From: Aliidiomarina minuta
Lineage (GTDB): Bacteria > Pseudomonadota > Gammaproteobacteria > Enterobacterales > Alteromonadaceae
Assembly (NCBI RefSeq): GCF_003987145.1
Contig: NZ_PIPL01000001.1
Span: forward strand, 2,076,217 to 2,140,216
Direction of reading: 5' to 3'
Length of the DNA stretch: 64,000 bases
Shown here: positions 52,066 to 62,700 of the stretch, piece by piece
How the letters are laid out: each line of letters opens with the position of its first letter
Numbering within the stretch: position 1 is the stretch's first letter
The notes under the pieces: generated by a model
Database searches by the model: none
What the model was told of the DNA's origin: nothing
The model's input: the letters and a program-made list of their open reading frames with translations, nothing else
Program-made: the position numbers and the translations under genes

Positions 52066-52160
52066 TAACGGGCAAAGTGCAGGCGATGAATCGCCTGATT
52101 TCGACCGGGTAAAATAGTATACTAGGGCTTCCAACGGCCACGATGTAGCGGTATGCAATC

Positions 52161-53585
52161 ATGGAACAGAAAATAAGCGTGCAGAAGGTCCCTCCTGCTC
52201 AGGTTAATATTCAGCAGCCGGAATCCAGCAAGCGGGATAACAACTACGCTCCAAATAGTCGCATCTACGTGCGCGATGTAAAAGGTCGTGTGGAAACCAT
52301 GCGCCGACTGCTGGGCTTTGCTCTGATGGCCGTGTTTGTCATCTTGCCCTGGCTTACCTATAACGGCGAACAGGCCATATTGCTGGATATTGTGAATCAG
52401 CGTTTCCGTATTTTTGGCCTTACTCTGTGGCCACAGGATCTGACTATTCTGGCCTGGATCTTTATGATTTCAGCCTTTGCTTTATTTCTGATTACCACCC
52501 TGTTTGGCCGGGTCTGGTGTGGCTTTACCTGCCCACAAACCACCTGGACGTTTATTTACATGTGGTTTGAGCGCAAGCTGGAAGGTTCACGGCACCAGCG
52601 TATGAAGCTGGATCAACGGCCAATGAATGCAGATAAGTTTATCCGTAAATTTCTTAAGCACAGTATCTGGTTGGTTGTCGCTTTGCTTACGGCGATGACG
52701 TTTGTCGGTTATTTTACGGATATTCGCCAATTATTCAGCGAGTTTTTTGTTTTTCAGTCGAGTGCCTGGGCGGTTGGCAGCATCCTCTTTTTTACCTTTG
52801 CAACTTATGGCAATGCGGGTTGGATGCGCGAAATCATGTGCACGCATATTTGCCCGTATGCGCGTTTTCAGTCAGCCATGTTTGATAAAAATACTTTTAT
52901 TGTGGCTTATGACGAAAAACGTGGAGAGCCCCGTGGCCCTCGCAGTCGTAAGGCCGACCCTAAAGAAAAGGGTCTGGGTGACTGTATTGATTGTAACCTC
53001 TGTGTTCAGGTATGCCCGACCGGTATCGATATTCGTAACGGTTTACAGTACGAATGTATTAATTGTGGGGCTTGTATCGATGCCTGTGACGATGTCATGG
53101 AGAAAATGGGCTACCCTAAAAAGCTGATTAGCTTTACCACCGAGAAGCGGCTGGAAGGCGGTAAAACTAAAATATTCCGTTTTAAGAGTGTTGGTTATGG
53201 GCTGGCCTTGCTGGCGCTTACGGGCCTCTTAGTTCTGGACATTTTGTTCCGTATTCCACTTGAATTTGATGCTACCCGGGATCGCAATACGTTATACCGC
53301 GAGAATCAGCAGGGCTTTATTGAAAACGTCTATACCTTGAGGATTATCAATAAGTCGCAACAGTCTCAGGTCTATTCGCTTTCTGCCCATGGCATTGAAG
53401 ATCTTGATTATTATGGGCCGGGGCAGGTTGAGCTGAGCGGCGGTGAAGTGCGTAGTATTCCAGTGACGGTAGCTATCGACCCTTATTTCCTTGATACTAG
53501 CCTGACCGAAATAAGTTTCACTATTCAGGCCGAAGATGATGAGCGCATTCGAAAAACCATTAACAGTAATTTTATTTATCAATGA
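52161..53585 (+). CDS. ccoG: CcoG/RdxA-type cytochrome oxidase accessory ferredoxin
   Basis: 474 residues. Several membrane helices surround two 4Fe-4S cluster motifs, CIDCNLCVQVCP (near residue 276) and CINCGACIDACD (near 300); the second ends in Asp rather than Pro. WCGFTCPQTTW earlier adds cysteines. CcoG reduces copper for assembly of cbb3-type oxidase. The C-terminus is an Ig-like domain. An imperfect inverted repeat CAGGCGAT-GA-ATCGCCTG at 52080-52097 lies upstream. The ccoNOQP genes are not in the window. Confidence 0.93.
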   Translation: MEQKISVQKVPPAQVNIQQPESSKRDNNYAPNSRIYVRDVKGRVETMRRLLGFALMAVFVILPWLTYNGEQAILLDIVNQRFRIFGLTLWPQDLTILAWIFMISAFALFLITTLFGRVWCGFTCPQTTWTFIYMWFERKLEGSRHQRMKLDQRPMNADKFIRKFLKHSIWLVVALLTAMTFVGYFTDIRQLFSEFFVFQSSAWAVGSILFFTFATYGNAGWMREIMCTHICPYARFQSAMFDKNTFIVAYDEKRGEPRGPRSRKADPKEKGLGDCIDCNLCVQVCPTGIDIRNGLQYECINCGACIDACDDVMEKMGYPKKLISFTTEKRLEGGKTKIFRFKSVGYGLALLALTGLLVLDILFRIPLEFDATRDRNTLYRENQQGFIENVYTLRIINKSQQSQVYSLSAHGIEDLDYYGPGQVELSGGEVRSIPVTVAIDPYFLDTSLTEISFTIQAEDDERIRKTINSNFIYQ

Positions 53586-54580
53586 GTGAGTTGAGCCAGC
53601 AGGACTTCAGTTTTCAGGGGCTGACTCCGGATCTGATTATGGATGCGCTGGAGTCCGTTGATGTCTGGCCTGAGTCGGGGTTGTTGGCATTAAACAGCTA
53701 CGAGAACCGCGTTTATCAGTTTATCGCGGCCAATAATAAAAGATATGTGGTTAAGTTTTACCGGCCTGAACGCTGGACAGATGCACAAATACTGGAAGAG
53801 CACAGCTTTACTAAAGAGTTGCTGGAGGCTGAAATTCCTGTAGTTGCGCCACTGGAGTTAGCCGGTAGTACTTTACCTCATTACAAGGGATATCGATTTG
53901 CGGTCTTTAATAGCGTTGGAGGCCGGGCTTTAGAAGCTGATCAGGAAGAGCACTTGTTTCAGCTGGGGCGCCAGATTGGACGGTTACACATGGTGGGTAA
54001 AGCACGGCCTTTTAAAGAGCGTCCGTTGCTATTTATGCCACAGGATTTGATTGATGCGGAAGCGACCTTAACGGAATGCTCTCTGATTCCACAGGCCATG
54101 CGAACACCCTTTTTTACTATCTTCAGGCATGTTGTTGACAGACTTAAAGACTTTGATATCAAACAGGTCAACTCCATTCGCTTGCATGGTGATTGCCATG
54201 TCGGCAACTTATTGTGGGGTGACCAGGGGCTGACTTTTGTTGATCTGGATGATTGCCGCCAGGGGCCCGCGATTCAGGACCTATGGATGATGTTATCGGG
54301 CGATCGCTATGCTCAGCAGTTACAGCTGGATACCCTGGTTGATGGATACGATGAATTTGCTTCTTTTGACACTAAAGAACTGGCTTTAATTGAACCTTTA
54401 CGCGCCTGGCGAATCATTCAATACATGGCATGGTTGGCTAAACGCTGGCAGGACCCCGCATTTCCCCGCAGTTTTAGCTGGTTTGCTGAGGAAGCATATT
54501 GGGAACGGCAGGTACTTACGCTTAAAGAACAACTGGCTGCTTTTGATGAAAGTCCGCTAAGCTTGCAGCCAGGTTATTAA
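53582..54580 (+). CDS. srkA: SrkA (YihE) stress-response protein kinase
   Basis: 332 residues; its ATG overlaps the ccoG stop by 4 nt. APH-like kinase fold: SYENRVYQF near the N-lobe, YVVKFYRPERW with the lysine, LHGDCHVGNLLW (catalytic Asp) and FVDLDDCRQGP (metal-binding Asp). YihE/SrkA is encoded just before dsbA in E. coli too, and the same order is kept here. Confidence 0.93.
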   Translation: MSELSQQDFSFQGLTPDLIMDALESVDVWPESGLLALNSYENRVYQFIAANNKRYVVKFYRPERWTDAQILEEHSFTKELLEAEIPVVAPLELAGSTLPHYKGYRFAVFNSVGGRALEADQEEHLFQLGRQIGRLHMVGKARPFKERPLLFMPQDLIDAEATLTECSLIPQAMRTPFFTIFRHVVDRLKDFDIKQVNSIRLHGDCHVGNLLWGDQGLTFVDLDDCRQGPAIQDLWMMLSGDRYAQQLQLDTLVDGYDEFASFDTKELALIEPLRAWRIIQYMAWLAKRWQDPAFPRSFSWFAEEAYWERQVLTLKEQLAAFDESPLSLQPGY

Positions 54581-54646
54581 TGGCGGCATAATTTAAGCAA
54601 CAAATTTAAGTAATAAACGAATAACCACATTAAGTAGGGATAAGAT

Positions 54647-55264
54647 ATGAAGAAGTTTTGGTTAGCAATAGCATTAACCATAGGTGCGATGAGTTCAGCT
54701 CAGGCTATGGATTTTCGTGAAGGCGTACATTATGAAATAGTGAGTGAGGAAAGAACGGAGAAGACTGAAATTCTGGATTTTTTCTCTTTTTATTGTAACG
54801 CCTGTTATCAGTTCCAGCCGTTTAGTAACATGCTGGCTGAAGAATTCGGCGATAATTTTAAAAAATATCATGTCGACTTTGTAGGCCCGCAGGGTATGGG
54901 AGAGACTATTGTTCAGGCATGGGCTACAGCTAGTATTCTGGATGTGAAGTCGGAGTTGGCACCCGCGGTTTTCCGTCAGCATTTTGCACAGCGTAATATC
55001 AGTAATTCTAAAGATGACCTGAAAACTATTTTTGCCAGTATTGGTGTCGATGGCGATGAGTTTGAACGTGCTTATAATAGCTTTCCGGCTCGCAGTCTGA
55101 CTAACCGCATGCGCCGTGAAGCACAAAAATATGACGTTCGTGCAACTCCGACCTTTATCGTCAATGGTCGCTATCGCATGATGTCATCAGGTTTCCGTGA
55201 CAGTAATAATTTCTTTGACGATTATCTTGCACTGGCAAAATATCTGGTTGAGAAAGACAGCTAA
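54647..55264 (+). CDS. dsbA: DsbA-like thiol:disulfide oxidoreductase with CNAC active site
   Basis: 205 residues with a signal peptide (cleavage near SAQAMDF, residue 20). Thioredoxin fold with the active site CNAC (Cys50-Asn-Ala-Cys53 in the precursor) instead of the CPHC of E. coli DsbA, and a cis-proline loop RATPTFIVNG. The flanking FFSFYC and CYQFQPF are DsbA-like. DsbA introduces disulfides in periplasmic proteins. The changed dipeptide would raise the Cys pKa and alter redox potential; function as oxidase is inferred. Confidence 0.9.
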   Translation: MKKFWLAIALTIGAMSSAQAMDFREGVHYEIVSEERTEKTEILDFFSFYCNACYQFQPFSNMLAEEFGDNFKKYHVDFVGPQGMGETIVQAWATASILDVKSELAPAVFRQHFAQRNISNSKDDLKTIFASIGVDGDEFERAYNSFPARSLTNRMRREAQKYDVRATPTFIVNGRYRMMSSGFRDSNNFFDDYLALAKYLVEKDS

Positions 55265-55309
55265 TCGGGTCTATGCTCGGTAGAAAAGCCAACTGATTAG
55301 GGAGCTATT

Positions 55310-56641
55310 GTGGATGAATGGTTAAGTGAAATAGTGGGATGGTTTGAATGGCTGGAGCAGTATCCGTCTGTTTATATCTCCCTATCTATCCTGCTATTGG
55401 TTGTGTTGGCTGTTTTCAGTAACTGGGTAACTAAATATGTGTTGCTGACGGGGCTTACCCGTTTACTCCAGTCCACACCTATCGGCAAAGATGAGCTTTT
55501 TAATGAATCCCGTGTCATCGTACGTCTTGCCAATGTGGTTCCGGCTCTGGTGCTTTCATATGGTGTAGTGCTTATACCGCATTTGCCTGAAGTCATTATA
55601 CAGGTAGTGAATAATGTGGCGGTGGCCTTCATTATTCTGACTGTAGCTTTGGCTATCAGCAATTTCCTGGGCATTCTGAATCGCTTATACGAGCGGCGTC
55701 CAGATGCCAGTATGACGCCGATAAAAGGTTACGTGCAGGTCATAAAGATAGTGATTTATGTCATCGCTACTCTGCTTGTCATTGCAACACTCATTGATCG
55801 CTCGCCTTTCATTTTGCTTTCTGGCCTGGGCGCCATGGCCGCGGTTTTGATGTTGGTATTTCAGGACACTTTATTGTCGTTAGTGGCCAGCATGCAAATC
55901 AGTTCAAATGATATTGTGCGTATTGGTGATTGGGTTGAAATGCCCCACTTAAATGCTGATGGCGATGTCATCGATATTTCACTTCATGTGGTTAAAGTGC
56001 AGAACTGGGACAAAACCATTACCACTATCCCAACCCGACGCTTCATAGACAGTTCGTTTAAAAACTGGCGTGGTATGCAGCAAGCCGGTGGCCGCCGCAT
56101 GATGCGTAATATCATGATAGATCAGCAGAGCATTCGCTTTTTAAGTGCAGAAGATAAGGATAAACTCAAACGATTCAGCCTGTTACGCGGCTATCTTGAA
56201 GAGAAGCAAAAAGAGATTGATGACTGGAATAAAGAGCTGGAAGTAAAAGGAGAAGACCCCTGCAATTCCAGACGCTTGACGAACATAGGTACTTTTCGCG
56301 CTTATGTTCAGTTGTATCTGAAGCATCACCCCGGTATTCACCAGGAACTCTTTATGCTGGTGCGACAGTTAGGGCCTACTGCCGATGGTTTACCCCTGCA
56401 GGTATATGCCTTTAGCAATGATACCGCCTGGGGCGCCTATGAAGGTATTCAGTCGGATATCTTTGATCACCTCTACTCGGTCATTGCTGATTTTGGTTTG
56501 CGCGTATTTCAACATCCGAGTGGCATTGACCTGGTTTCTTTACGGGTCGACCCTAAGACTACGGAGACTGAGCAACAATCCGAGCAAGCTAAGCAGCTGG
56601 ACGCTGAGGATCTGCCGCCTGAGCGTGATGCTGCAAAATAG
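55310..56641 (+). CDS. ybdG: YbdG-type mechanosensitive ion channel
   Basis: 443 residues from a GTG at 55310 preceded by AGGGAGC. Five or so membrane helices, then the MscS-like pore and beta domain: LLSGLGAMAAVLMLVFQDTLLSLVA, DIVRIGDWVEMP, ISLHVVKVQNWDKTITTIPT, SFKNWRGMQQAGGRRMMR, and the long YbdG-specific middle and C-terminal part (TNIGTFRAYVQLYL, IFDHLYSVIADFGLRVFQ). It protects against osmotic shock. It overlaps the convergent acyltransferase gene by 53 nt. Confidence 0.9.
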   Translation: MDEWLSEIVGWFEWLEQYPSVYISLSILLLVVLAVFSNWVTKYVLLTGLTRLLQSTPIGKDELFNESRVIVRLANVVPALVLSYGVVLIPHLPEVIIQVVNNVAVAFIILTVALAISNFLGILNRLYERRPDASMTPIKGYVQVIKIVIYVIATLLVIATLIDRSPFILLSGLGAMAAVLMLVFQDTLLSLVASMQISSNDIVRIGDWVEMPHLNADGDVIDISLHVVKVQNWDKTITTIPTRRFIDSSFKNWRGMQQAGGRRMMRNIMIDQQSIRFLSAEDKDKLKRFSLLRGYLEEKQKEIDDWNKELEVKGEDPCNSRRLTNIGTFRAYVQLYLKHHPGIHQELFMLVRQLGPTADGLPLQVYAFSNDTAWGAYEGIQSDIFDHLYSVIADFGLRVFQHPSGIDLVSLRVDPKTTETEQQSEQAKQLDAEDLPPERDAAK

Positions 56642-57521
56642 ACTCAATGCGTTTGTCTTTAATTTCCCAGCGCTGGTTAAGCCAGTGCTGAAAATGTTCA
56701 CGGAAAGCTTCGTCATTGAAGTAGTCACCGCACAGATCGTCAGTGGAAGGCAGTGCGTCGATGTGCAAGTGAATATGACGTAGACGGCCTGCCAGGAAAT
56801 CTAGCACCAGCGGTCTGTTCGGGTGGCGATCCGGATAGACGATAGTGATATCCAGAATAGCATCGAACTGACCGCGCATAGCCTGCAGAGTGAAGGCGGT
56901 GCCTCCTGCCTTCGGGGGTAACAGGTGCTGAAAGGGGCTCTTTTTCTGTTCTTTTTTCTTTTCATTAAAGCGAGTGCCTTCACAGAAGTTGATCACTGTG
57001 GTTGGGATATCGCGAAATTTTTCACATGACTTGCGCGTGGTTTCGATATCCTTACCTTTTAAATGAGGCTTCTTTTCAAGTTGTTGACGTGAGTAACGCT
57101 TCATAAAAGGCATATCCAGAACCCAGCAACCTACACCGATAAAAGGTACCCAGAACAGTTCTTTTTTGAGAAAAAAGCGCGGCATTGGCATGTCTGATTT
57201 CGCCAGCTTCATAAGCACCAGAATATCGACCCAGCTTAAATGGTTAACCATGATCATGTACCAGCGATCGCGATACAGTTCTACACCACCCTCCACTTGC
57301 CATTTAGTTTTTTGAGTCAGACTAAACATTGCAGAAACACCACGACCCCAAAGGCGAAAAAGAAAGTTAGCAATGCTCGAGATGAAACGACGCCAGGCGG
57401 GGATGGGTATAATTTTGAAGATACCTAGCGTAATGATTAGAAGAGCAATACCTGCGGTGATAAAGCTCCCCCAAAGAAAGTTAATTATTATTTTAAGTGG
57501 CGCGGGTAAAAAATAAAGCAT
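56589..57521 (-). CDS. PlsC-like lysophospholipid acyltransferase (YihG type)
   Basis: 310 residues. Two N-terminal hydrophobic helices (about 8-40), then the acyltransferase HX4D motif in VNHLSWVDILVL (near residue 93) and the NFCEGTRFNEKKK block. This architecture fits E. coli YihG, encoded near yihE-dsbA there as well. Its 3' end overlaps the ybdG-like gene. The substrate would be lysophosphatidic acid or a lysolipid. Confidence 0.85.
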   Translation of the reverse strand: MLYFLPAPLKIIINFLWGSFITAGIALLIITLGIFKIIPIPAWRRFISSIANFLFRLWGRGVSAMFSLTQKTKWQVEGGVELYRDRWYMIMVNHLSWVDILVLMKLAKSDMPMPRFFLKKELFWVPFIGVGCWVLDMPFMKRYSRQQLEKKPHLKGKDIETTRKSCEKFRDIPTTVINFCEGTRFNEKKKEQKKSPFQHLLPPKAGGTAFTLQAMRGQFDAILDITIVYPDRHPNRPLVLDFLAGRLRHIHLHIDALPSTDDLCGDYFNDEAFREHFQHWLNQRWEIKDKRIESILQHHAQAADPQRPAA

Positions 57522-57599
57522 TACAACGGGTTTCCTGCTGCATTAAGACGACAGTAAATATCATACGCTAACTTTTCTAAAAATCAGCAGTAAGTAGGC

Positions 57600-57627
57600 T
57601 TGCAAGAATGAAAAATTAGCTTAATAT
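57600..57627 (+). promoter_or_regulatory. candidate promoter of the imuA-imuB-dnaE2 operon
   Basis: TTGCAA at 57600-57605, a 16-nt spacer and TAATAT at 57622-57627. The start region coincides with the LexA box next to it, so LexA would block initiation. Confidence 0.55.
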
Positions 57628-57646
57628 ACTGTATAAACATACAGTA
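57627..57646. promoter_or_regulatory. LexA (SOS) box
   Basis: A perfect E. coli-type SOS box: TA-CTGT-N8-ACAG-TA, with symmetric ends. It lies 5-17 nt before the start codon candidates of imuA. Confidence 0.95.
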
Positions 57647-57663
57647 ATTGAGTGGTGAGAAGT

Positions 57664-58299
57664 ATGCAGCCTTTGCAGGATTCATCGTTACAGTCATTAT
57701 TGCAAACAGGGAAACTCTGGCAGGCGGGTCAGCAGAGCGAATCTTCACAGCTGCGTATTGCCACGGGACATCAGGGGCTGGATGAAACCTTGCACGGAGG
57801 TCTGCAAATTGGGCAATTACATGAGGTTCAGGTGCCACGCTGGTTCTGTGGTGAGGTCAGCCTGCTTCGTGGTGCGTTAAAAAAAGCGGGCGAACAGCAA
57901 GAGCCGGTATTCTGGCTCAATCCTCCAGCGACTCCTTATGCAGCCGGCTTGAGTTATATAGGCTCTGCCCCCGCGTCTCATATTGTATTAACTGAGCTGG
58001 GGGAGGATGAAGCGGTATGGGCATTAGAGCTTATTTTACGGGCGGGCTGTGCTGCGGTGGCCGCTGCCTGGTGCTCGTCTTTATCAGCGACTGCCGCCAG
58101 ACGCCTGCAGCGGGCGGTTCAGGGGACCTCTACCCTGGCTGTTATCTTTTCTGCACCTGTATCAACAGAAGCCCGGAGCTATCAAACCCGACTTCGGGCT
58201 CATTTGGAGCATGGCCAGCTGCGTTGGCAGATTATTAAGCGACCTGGAGGCTGGCCATGTGAGTTGGATTGGGAAGCTGTGCCTACCTGGAGATCCTGA
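57664..58299 (+). CDS. imuA: ImuA, SulA/RecA-like component of the SOS mutasome
   Basis: 211 residues from the ATG at 57664, with GGTGAG at 57654-57659; in-frame GTG codons at 57652 and 57655 are possible. The text GLQIGQLHEVQVPRWFCGE and the middle VFWLNPPATPYAAGLSYIG resemble ImuA, the RecA/SulA-like protein that works with ImuB and DnaE2 in translesion synthesis. It lacks a Walker A motif. It overlaps imuB by one base and is under LexA control by the box just upstream. Confidence 0.88.
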   Translation: MQPLQDSSLQSLLQTGKLWQAGQQSESSQLRIATGHQGLDETLHGGLQIGQLHEVQVPRWFCGEVSLLRGALKKAGEQQEPVFWLNPPATPYAAGLSYIGSAPASHIVLTELGEDEAVWALELILRAGCAAVAAAWCSSLSATAARRLQRAVQGTSTLAVIFSAPVSTEARSYQTRLRAHLEHGQLRWQIIKRPGGWPCELDWEAVPTWRS

Positions 58300-59732
58300 T
58301 GCGCAGTTGGGTTTATTTGTATTTTCCAAATCTGCAGTTGGATCAATTATTACTTACTCAGGCTGAAGGTAAGCATCGTCCACTGGTACTTTATGACGAA
58401 TCAACGCTTCGTTTGAAGCAGCTTAACCGTGCAGCTCTGGATCTTGGTATGCAACCTGGCATGCCCTTATCAGACGCTTGGTTGCTTAGTAGTGAATTAG
58501 TCGCTCACCGGTTTCAGGGGCCTTATGAAAAACAGTTAACCCGCCAGATTGCACTTTATCTATATCGTTATTTTGCGGACATTGCCATCAGTGGCGGCGA
58601 TGGTTTATGGATCGAAATCAGCAGTATGCAGCGGCTGCATCAGGGGCAGCAGGAAAGTGTACGGCGTTTACATAAGAGCCTTGAGTCTCTGTCGCTTACC
58701 TACTTTATGGGTAGAGCAAACAGCCCCCTCGCTGCCAGCATACTGGCTAAAGCCGATATTTGCCTGGAGCAAAGCGACGTGAACTGGCAACAGGTAAGCC
58801 AGGCGCTGCAGCCGCTCGATATTGGTTACATTAATCTGGAACCCAAAACGGAACAAAAATTACGCCGCATGGGGCTGACTAGTATAGGAAAGTTGCTTGG
58901 TATGCCAACAGCTTCACTGGGACGTAAGCTGGGTTATGAACTGGTTAACTGCGTAGCCCAGCTGCAGGGTCAACAGTCGGTGTCTCTGCAGTACTTTCGT
59001 CCCGCCGTGCATTTTCATGAACGTATGCCACTGGCTTCTGAGGTGACTAACTGGGCGGGGCTGCGGTTTCCGGTAAATCGTTTACTGCTGGATTTAGAGC
59101 ACTACTTACGTGTGCGCCAGAAAGTTACCCGACAGTTGAAATTGACGCTATATACCCGCGATAAGCAGGCGAACCGGATACAGCTGGCGTTGGCCCAAGG
59201 AACATACCGTGCACAGGACTTTATGAGTTTGTGCCAGTTGCGATTGGAGCGGGAAGTATTAAGACAGCCAATACTGGAACTGGCTTTAACAGTAGATAAC
59301 CTGGAAGAGTGGCAGCCCTCTTCAGAAAAACAGCTGACGGATAAAAACCAGTCTCATGCGCGAACCAATATGTCGCAATTACTGAATCAGCTGCAAACCC
59401 GCTTGGGTGAGCCCCGCATTCGTGGCCTGAATATAACTACTAGTTGGTTACCTGAGCTTGCTCAGGATATGCCAACACCGGGTACGCTGTTGTCTCAAGG
59501 CCAGCAGAGCTGGAGACCACCCTGGTTATTGAGTAATCCGGTGAGGGTCAATATAGAAGAGTGGCAAGCCGTATCTCAGCCTGAGCGTTTGCAAACACAT
59601 TGGTGGCAGTCGCTGGATTTACAGGTGAATACCCGGGATTATCTGCTTGCCACCGATAAATGCGGTTGTGTTGGTTGGTTGTATTTTGATTATGCTGCTA
59701 AGCAATGGCTGTTGCAGGGTTGGAGCAGTTAA
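58299..59732 (+). CDS. imuB: ImuB, catalytically inactive Y-family polymerase-like protein
   Basis: 477 residues from the ATG at 58299, which overlaps the imuA stop (TGATG). The Y-family palm is recognisable but the catalytic carboxylates are missing: the first motif reads SWVYLYFPNLQLDQ where a polymerase has DxD, and SIDEA is replaced by GGDGLWIEIS. A thumb, little-finger region and a C-terminal domain ending RDYLLATD follow. ImuB is a scaffold linking the beta clamp, ImuA and DnaE2. Confidence 0.9.
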   Translation: MRSWVYLYFPNLQLDQLLLTQAEGKHRPLVLYDESTLRLKQLNRAALDLGMQPGMPLSDAWLLSSELVAHRFQGPYEKQLTRQIALYLYRYFADIAISGGDGLWIEISSMQRLHQGQQESVRRLHKSLESLSLTYFMGRANSPLAASILAKADICLEQSDVNWQQVSQALQPLDIGYINLEPKTEQKLRRMGLTSIGKLLGMPTASLGRKLGYELVNCVAQLQGQQSVSLQYFRPAVHFHERMPLASEVTNWAGLRFPVNRLLLDLEHYLRVRQKVTRQLKLTLYTRDKQANRIQLALAQGTYRAQDFMSLCQLRLEREVLRQPILELALTVDNLEEWQPSSEKQLTDKNQSHARTNMSQLLNQLQTRLGEPRIRGLNITTSWLPELAQDMPTPGTLLSQGQQSWRPPWLLSNPVRVNIEEWQAVSQPERLQTHWWQSLDLQVNTRDYLLATDKCGCVGWLYFDYAAKQWLLQGWSS

Positions 59733-62700
59733 TGCGCTACGCGGAATTACATTGCTTAAGCCATTATAGCTTTTTACGTGCCGCCTCTTCTCCTGAGGAA
59801 ATGATCAACAAAGCTGAAGAGCTTGGTTATGAGGCTTTAGCTTTGACCGATGAATGCTCAGTCGCTGGGGTTGTAAAAGCCTGGCAAGCTGCAAAAAAAC
59901 TGACAGTTAAACTGATTGTCGGTAGTGAATTTAAAGATCAGAACCTGGGGACTTTCATCCTCCTGGCGAGAAACCGAAAGGGCTACGCCCAGCTTTCTGC
60001 CTTGATCTCTCACTGTCGGGGACAAAGCAGTAAAGGACACTATAAGTTTTCAGTTGATGATTTGCTCTCTTTCCCCTGCTCAGATTGTCTATTGCAGTGG
60101 GCGCCATCAGTTTCAATGTGCCCAGCCGGGGTGCCTGAACGAATTCATTCCCTTTTTAAGCGTCGCGCATGGATTGTGGCTGAGCGGGATTTGACAACTA
60201 AGGGAGAAGCACAAGTAAAAAAAGCTATGACTTTTAGTCATTTATATAAGTGGCCGCTGGTCAGCTGTAGCGGAGCTCTTATGCACTGCGCAGAACGTCT
60301 ACCTCTACTACATACGATAACGGCTATTAAAGCGGGACAGCAGGTTACTCAGGTCATGCCGGATCTTGTTGTTAACAGTGAGCAGCGTCTGCGGTGTTTA
60401 AATGAATTACAGGACTTATACCCAGCTCAGTGGATAGAAGAGAGCGCCCGGATAGCTGATTTATGCAATTTTGACTTGGGGAGTTTGCGTTATGAATACC
60501 CTGCAGAGGTGGTGCCTGCTGGTAAGACTGCTCAGGGTTATCTCGTGGAGCTGGCCCAGTCAGGCATTCAAAAACGTTTTCCCGAAGGTATTCCAGACAA
60601 AGTTCATCAACAGCTGTCGTATGAATTAACACTCATCGAAGAAATGCAGTATGCGCACTTTTTCCTGACTATTTACGACCTGGTGAGTTTTGCGGCTAGC
60701 CGCGATATTTTATTTCAGGGGCGTGGCTCTGCTGCTAACTCCGTACTTTGTTATTGTTTGGGGATTACAGCCGTCAATCCAGCTCAGTCAGAGTTATTGT
60801 TCGAACGCTTTATTTCAAAAGAACGGGATGAACCACCAGATATCGATGTGGATTTTGAACATGAGCGCCGTGAAGAAGTTATTCAGTACATCTATAGCAA
60901 ATATGGGCGTCACCGGGCGGCACTGACTGCGACAGTCATCACCTATCGTCTGCGTAGTGCTTTACGGGATGTGGGTAAGGCGCTTGGCTTCCCTCAAATA
61001 CAGCTGGCTAACATTCTGACCCGTCTGGACCGTCGTGACTCAGAAGAAGACTGGCAGCAGCAGTTAACAAACATGGGCATTTTACAGCATCCGCACGGTC
61101 ACCATCTATTACTGTTAACCGAGCAGTTGAAGGGTTTTCCGCGTCATCTTTCGCAGCATGTTGGTGGTTTTGTTATAGCTTCAGAACGTTTATCTGATCT
61201 AGTACCTGTTGAAAATGCGGCGATGCCAGGACGTACCGTTATTCAATGGGATAAAAATGATATTGAATCGCTGAAGTTGTTAAAAGTGGATGTTCTGGGG
61301 TTAGGTATGTTGACCGCACTACGTAAAAGTTTAGCGATTGTAGCTCAGGTATTTGCTAAAGAGTATCAACTCGCCACTCTGCCTCAAGAGGATCCTGAGG
61401 TATACGGGATGCTACAAAGAGCCGATGCTATAGGTATATTTCAGGTTGAGTCCAGGGCGCAGATGAATATGTTACCGCGCCTTAAACCGAAAACTTTTTA
61501 TGATCTGGTGGTGCAAATAGCAATTGTACGTCCAGGGCCTATTCAGGGCGACATGGTGCATCCTTATTTACGGCGACGTGATGGACTGGAAGCCATTGAT
61601 TACCCGGGTGAAGCCGTGAAAGCAGTGTTAAAACGAACACTGGGCGTACCCATATTTCAGGAACAGGCGATTAAACTAGCCATGGTTGCCGCTGGTTTTA
61701 CTGGCGGAGAAGCGGATCAGTTACGCAGAGCGATGGCGACCTGGAAAAGCCGGGGCCAATTGATGGCCTTTCAGGAGAAGCTTATTCAGGGCATGTTAGA
61801 TAATGGCTACAGTGATGAATTTGCAACGCGACTCTTTGACCAGATTTGTGGTTTTGGTGAATATGGCTTTCCAGAATCACATGCCGCCAGTTTTGCTAAC
61901 CTGGCGTATGCCTCGGCCTGGTTAAAGTTTCATTATCCACAGGCTTTTTATGTTGGTTTGCTGAATAGTTTACCGATGGGCTTTTATTCAGCCTCTCAAA
62001 TCATTCAGGACGCAGGGCGTCATCAGGTTGCCATAACTGGAGTTTGCATCAATGATAGTGACTGGGATCATCAGCTAAAAGGCTCACCGGGTTCACTTAG
62101 CATACAGCTTGGCTTCAGGTTGGTTAAAGGCCTGAGTAAGAACAGCATTGTTGAGCTATTAAAACAGCGCCCTGTGTCTGGTTTCACGCAGATAGATGAG
62201 ATAAAGCAATTGAACTTGCCAGGTCGCGATATGGAAGCGCTGGCGAGTGCCGGAGCTTTTCAGTCCTTAACCGGGCACCGTTATCAGGCCCGCTGGGAAA
62301 TGACATCGCTGGGTGAACAATTACCTTTATTGGATGTTGCAGAGCAGGATCAAGCTAGTTACTCCCTGCCCCCGCCGACTCCAACTGAAGACATGGTTGA
62401 GGATTATGCTTCGGTTAGTTTAACTCTGGGAATGCACCCACTGGCTCTTCTAGAGCAGCAGGGATTATTGCCGGCCTATAAAAAGGCGACTCAGCTGAAG
62501 GATTTGCGTAGTGGTCAATTGGTTACTGTCATGGGTCTGGTGGTTGGCCGACAGCGTCCTTCAACCAGCGCGGGAGTGACTTTTGTTACTCTCGAAGACG
62601 CAACCGGCAATGTTAATGTAGTTATCTGGCAGGATCGAGGGCGACAGCAAAGGCAACAATGGCTGTATGCGCAGCTGCTAGAAGTAAAAGGAACCCTGGA

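Noticed and set aside
52080..52097. Inverted repeat upstream of ccoG as an FNR (anaerobic) site
   Set aside because: The sequence CAGGCGAT-GA-ATCGCCTG does not match TTGAT-N4-ATCAA. It may be a weak terminator hairpin of the preceding gene or an unknown operator.
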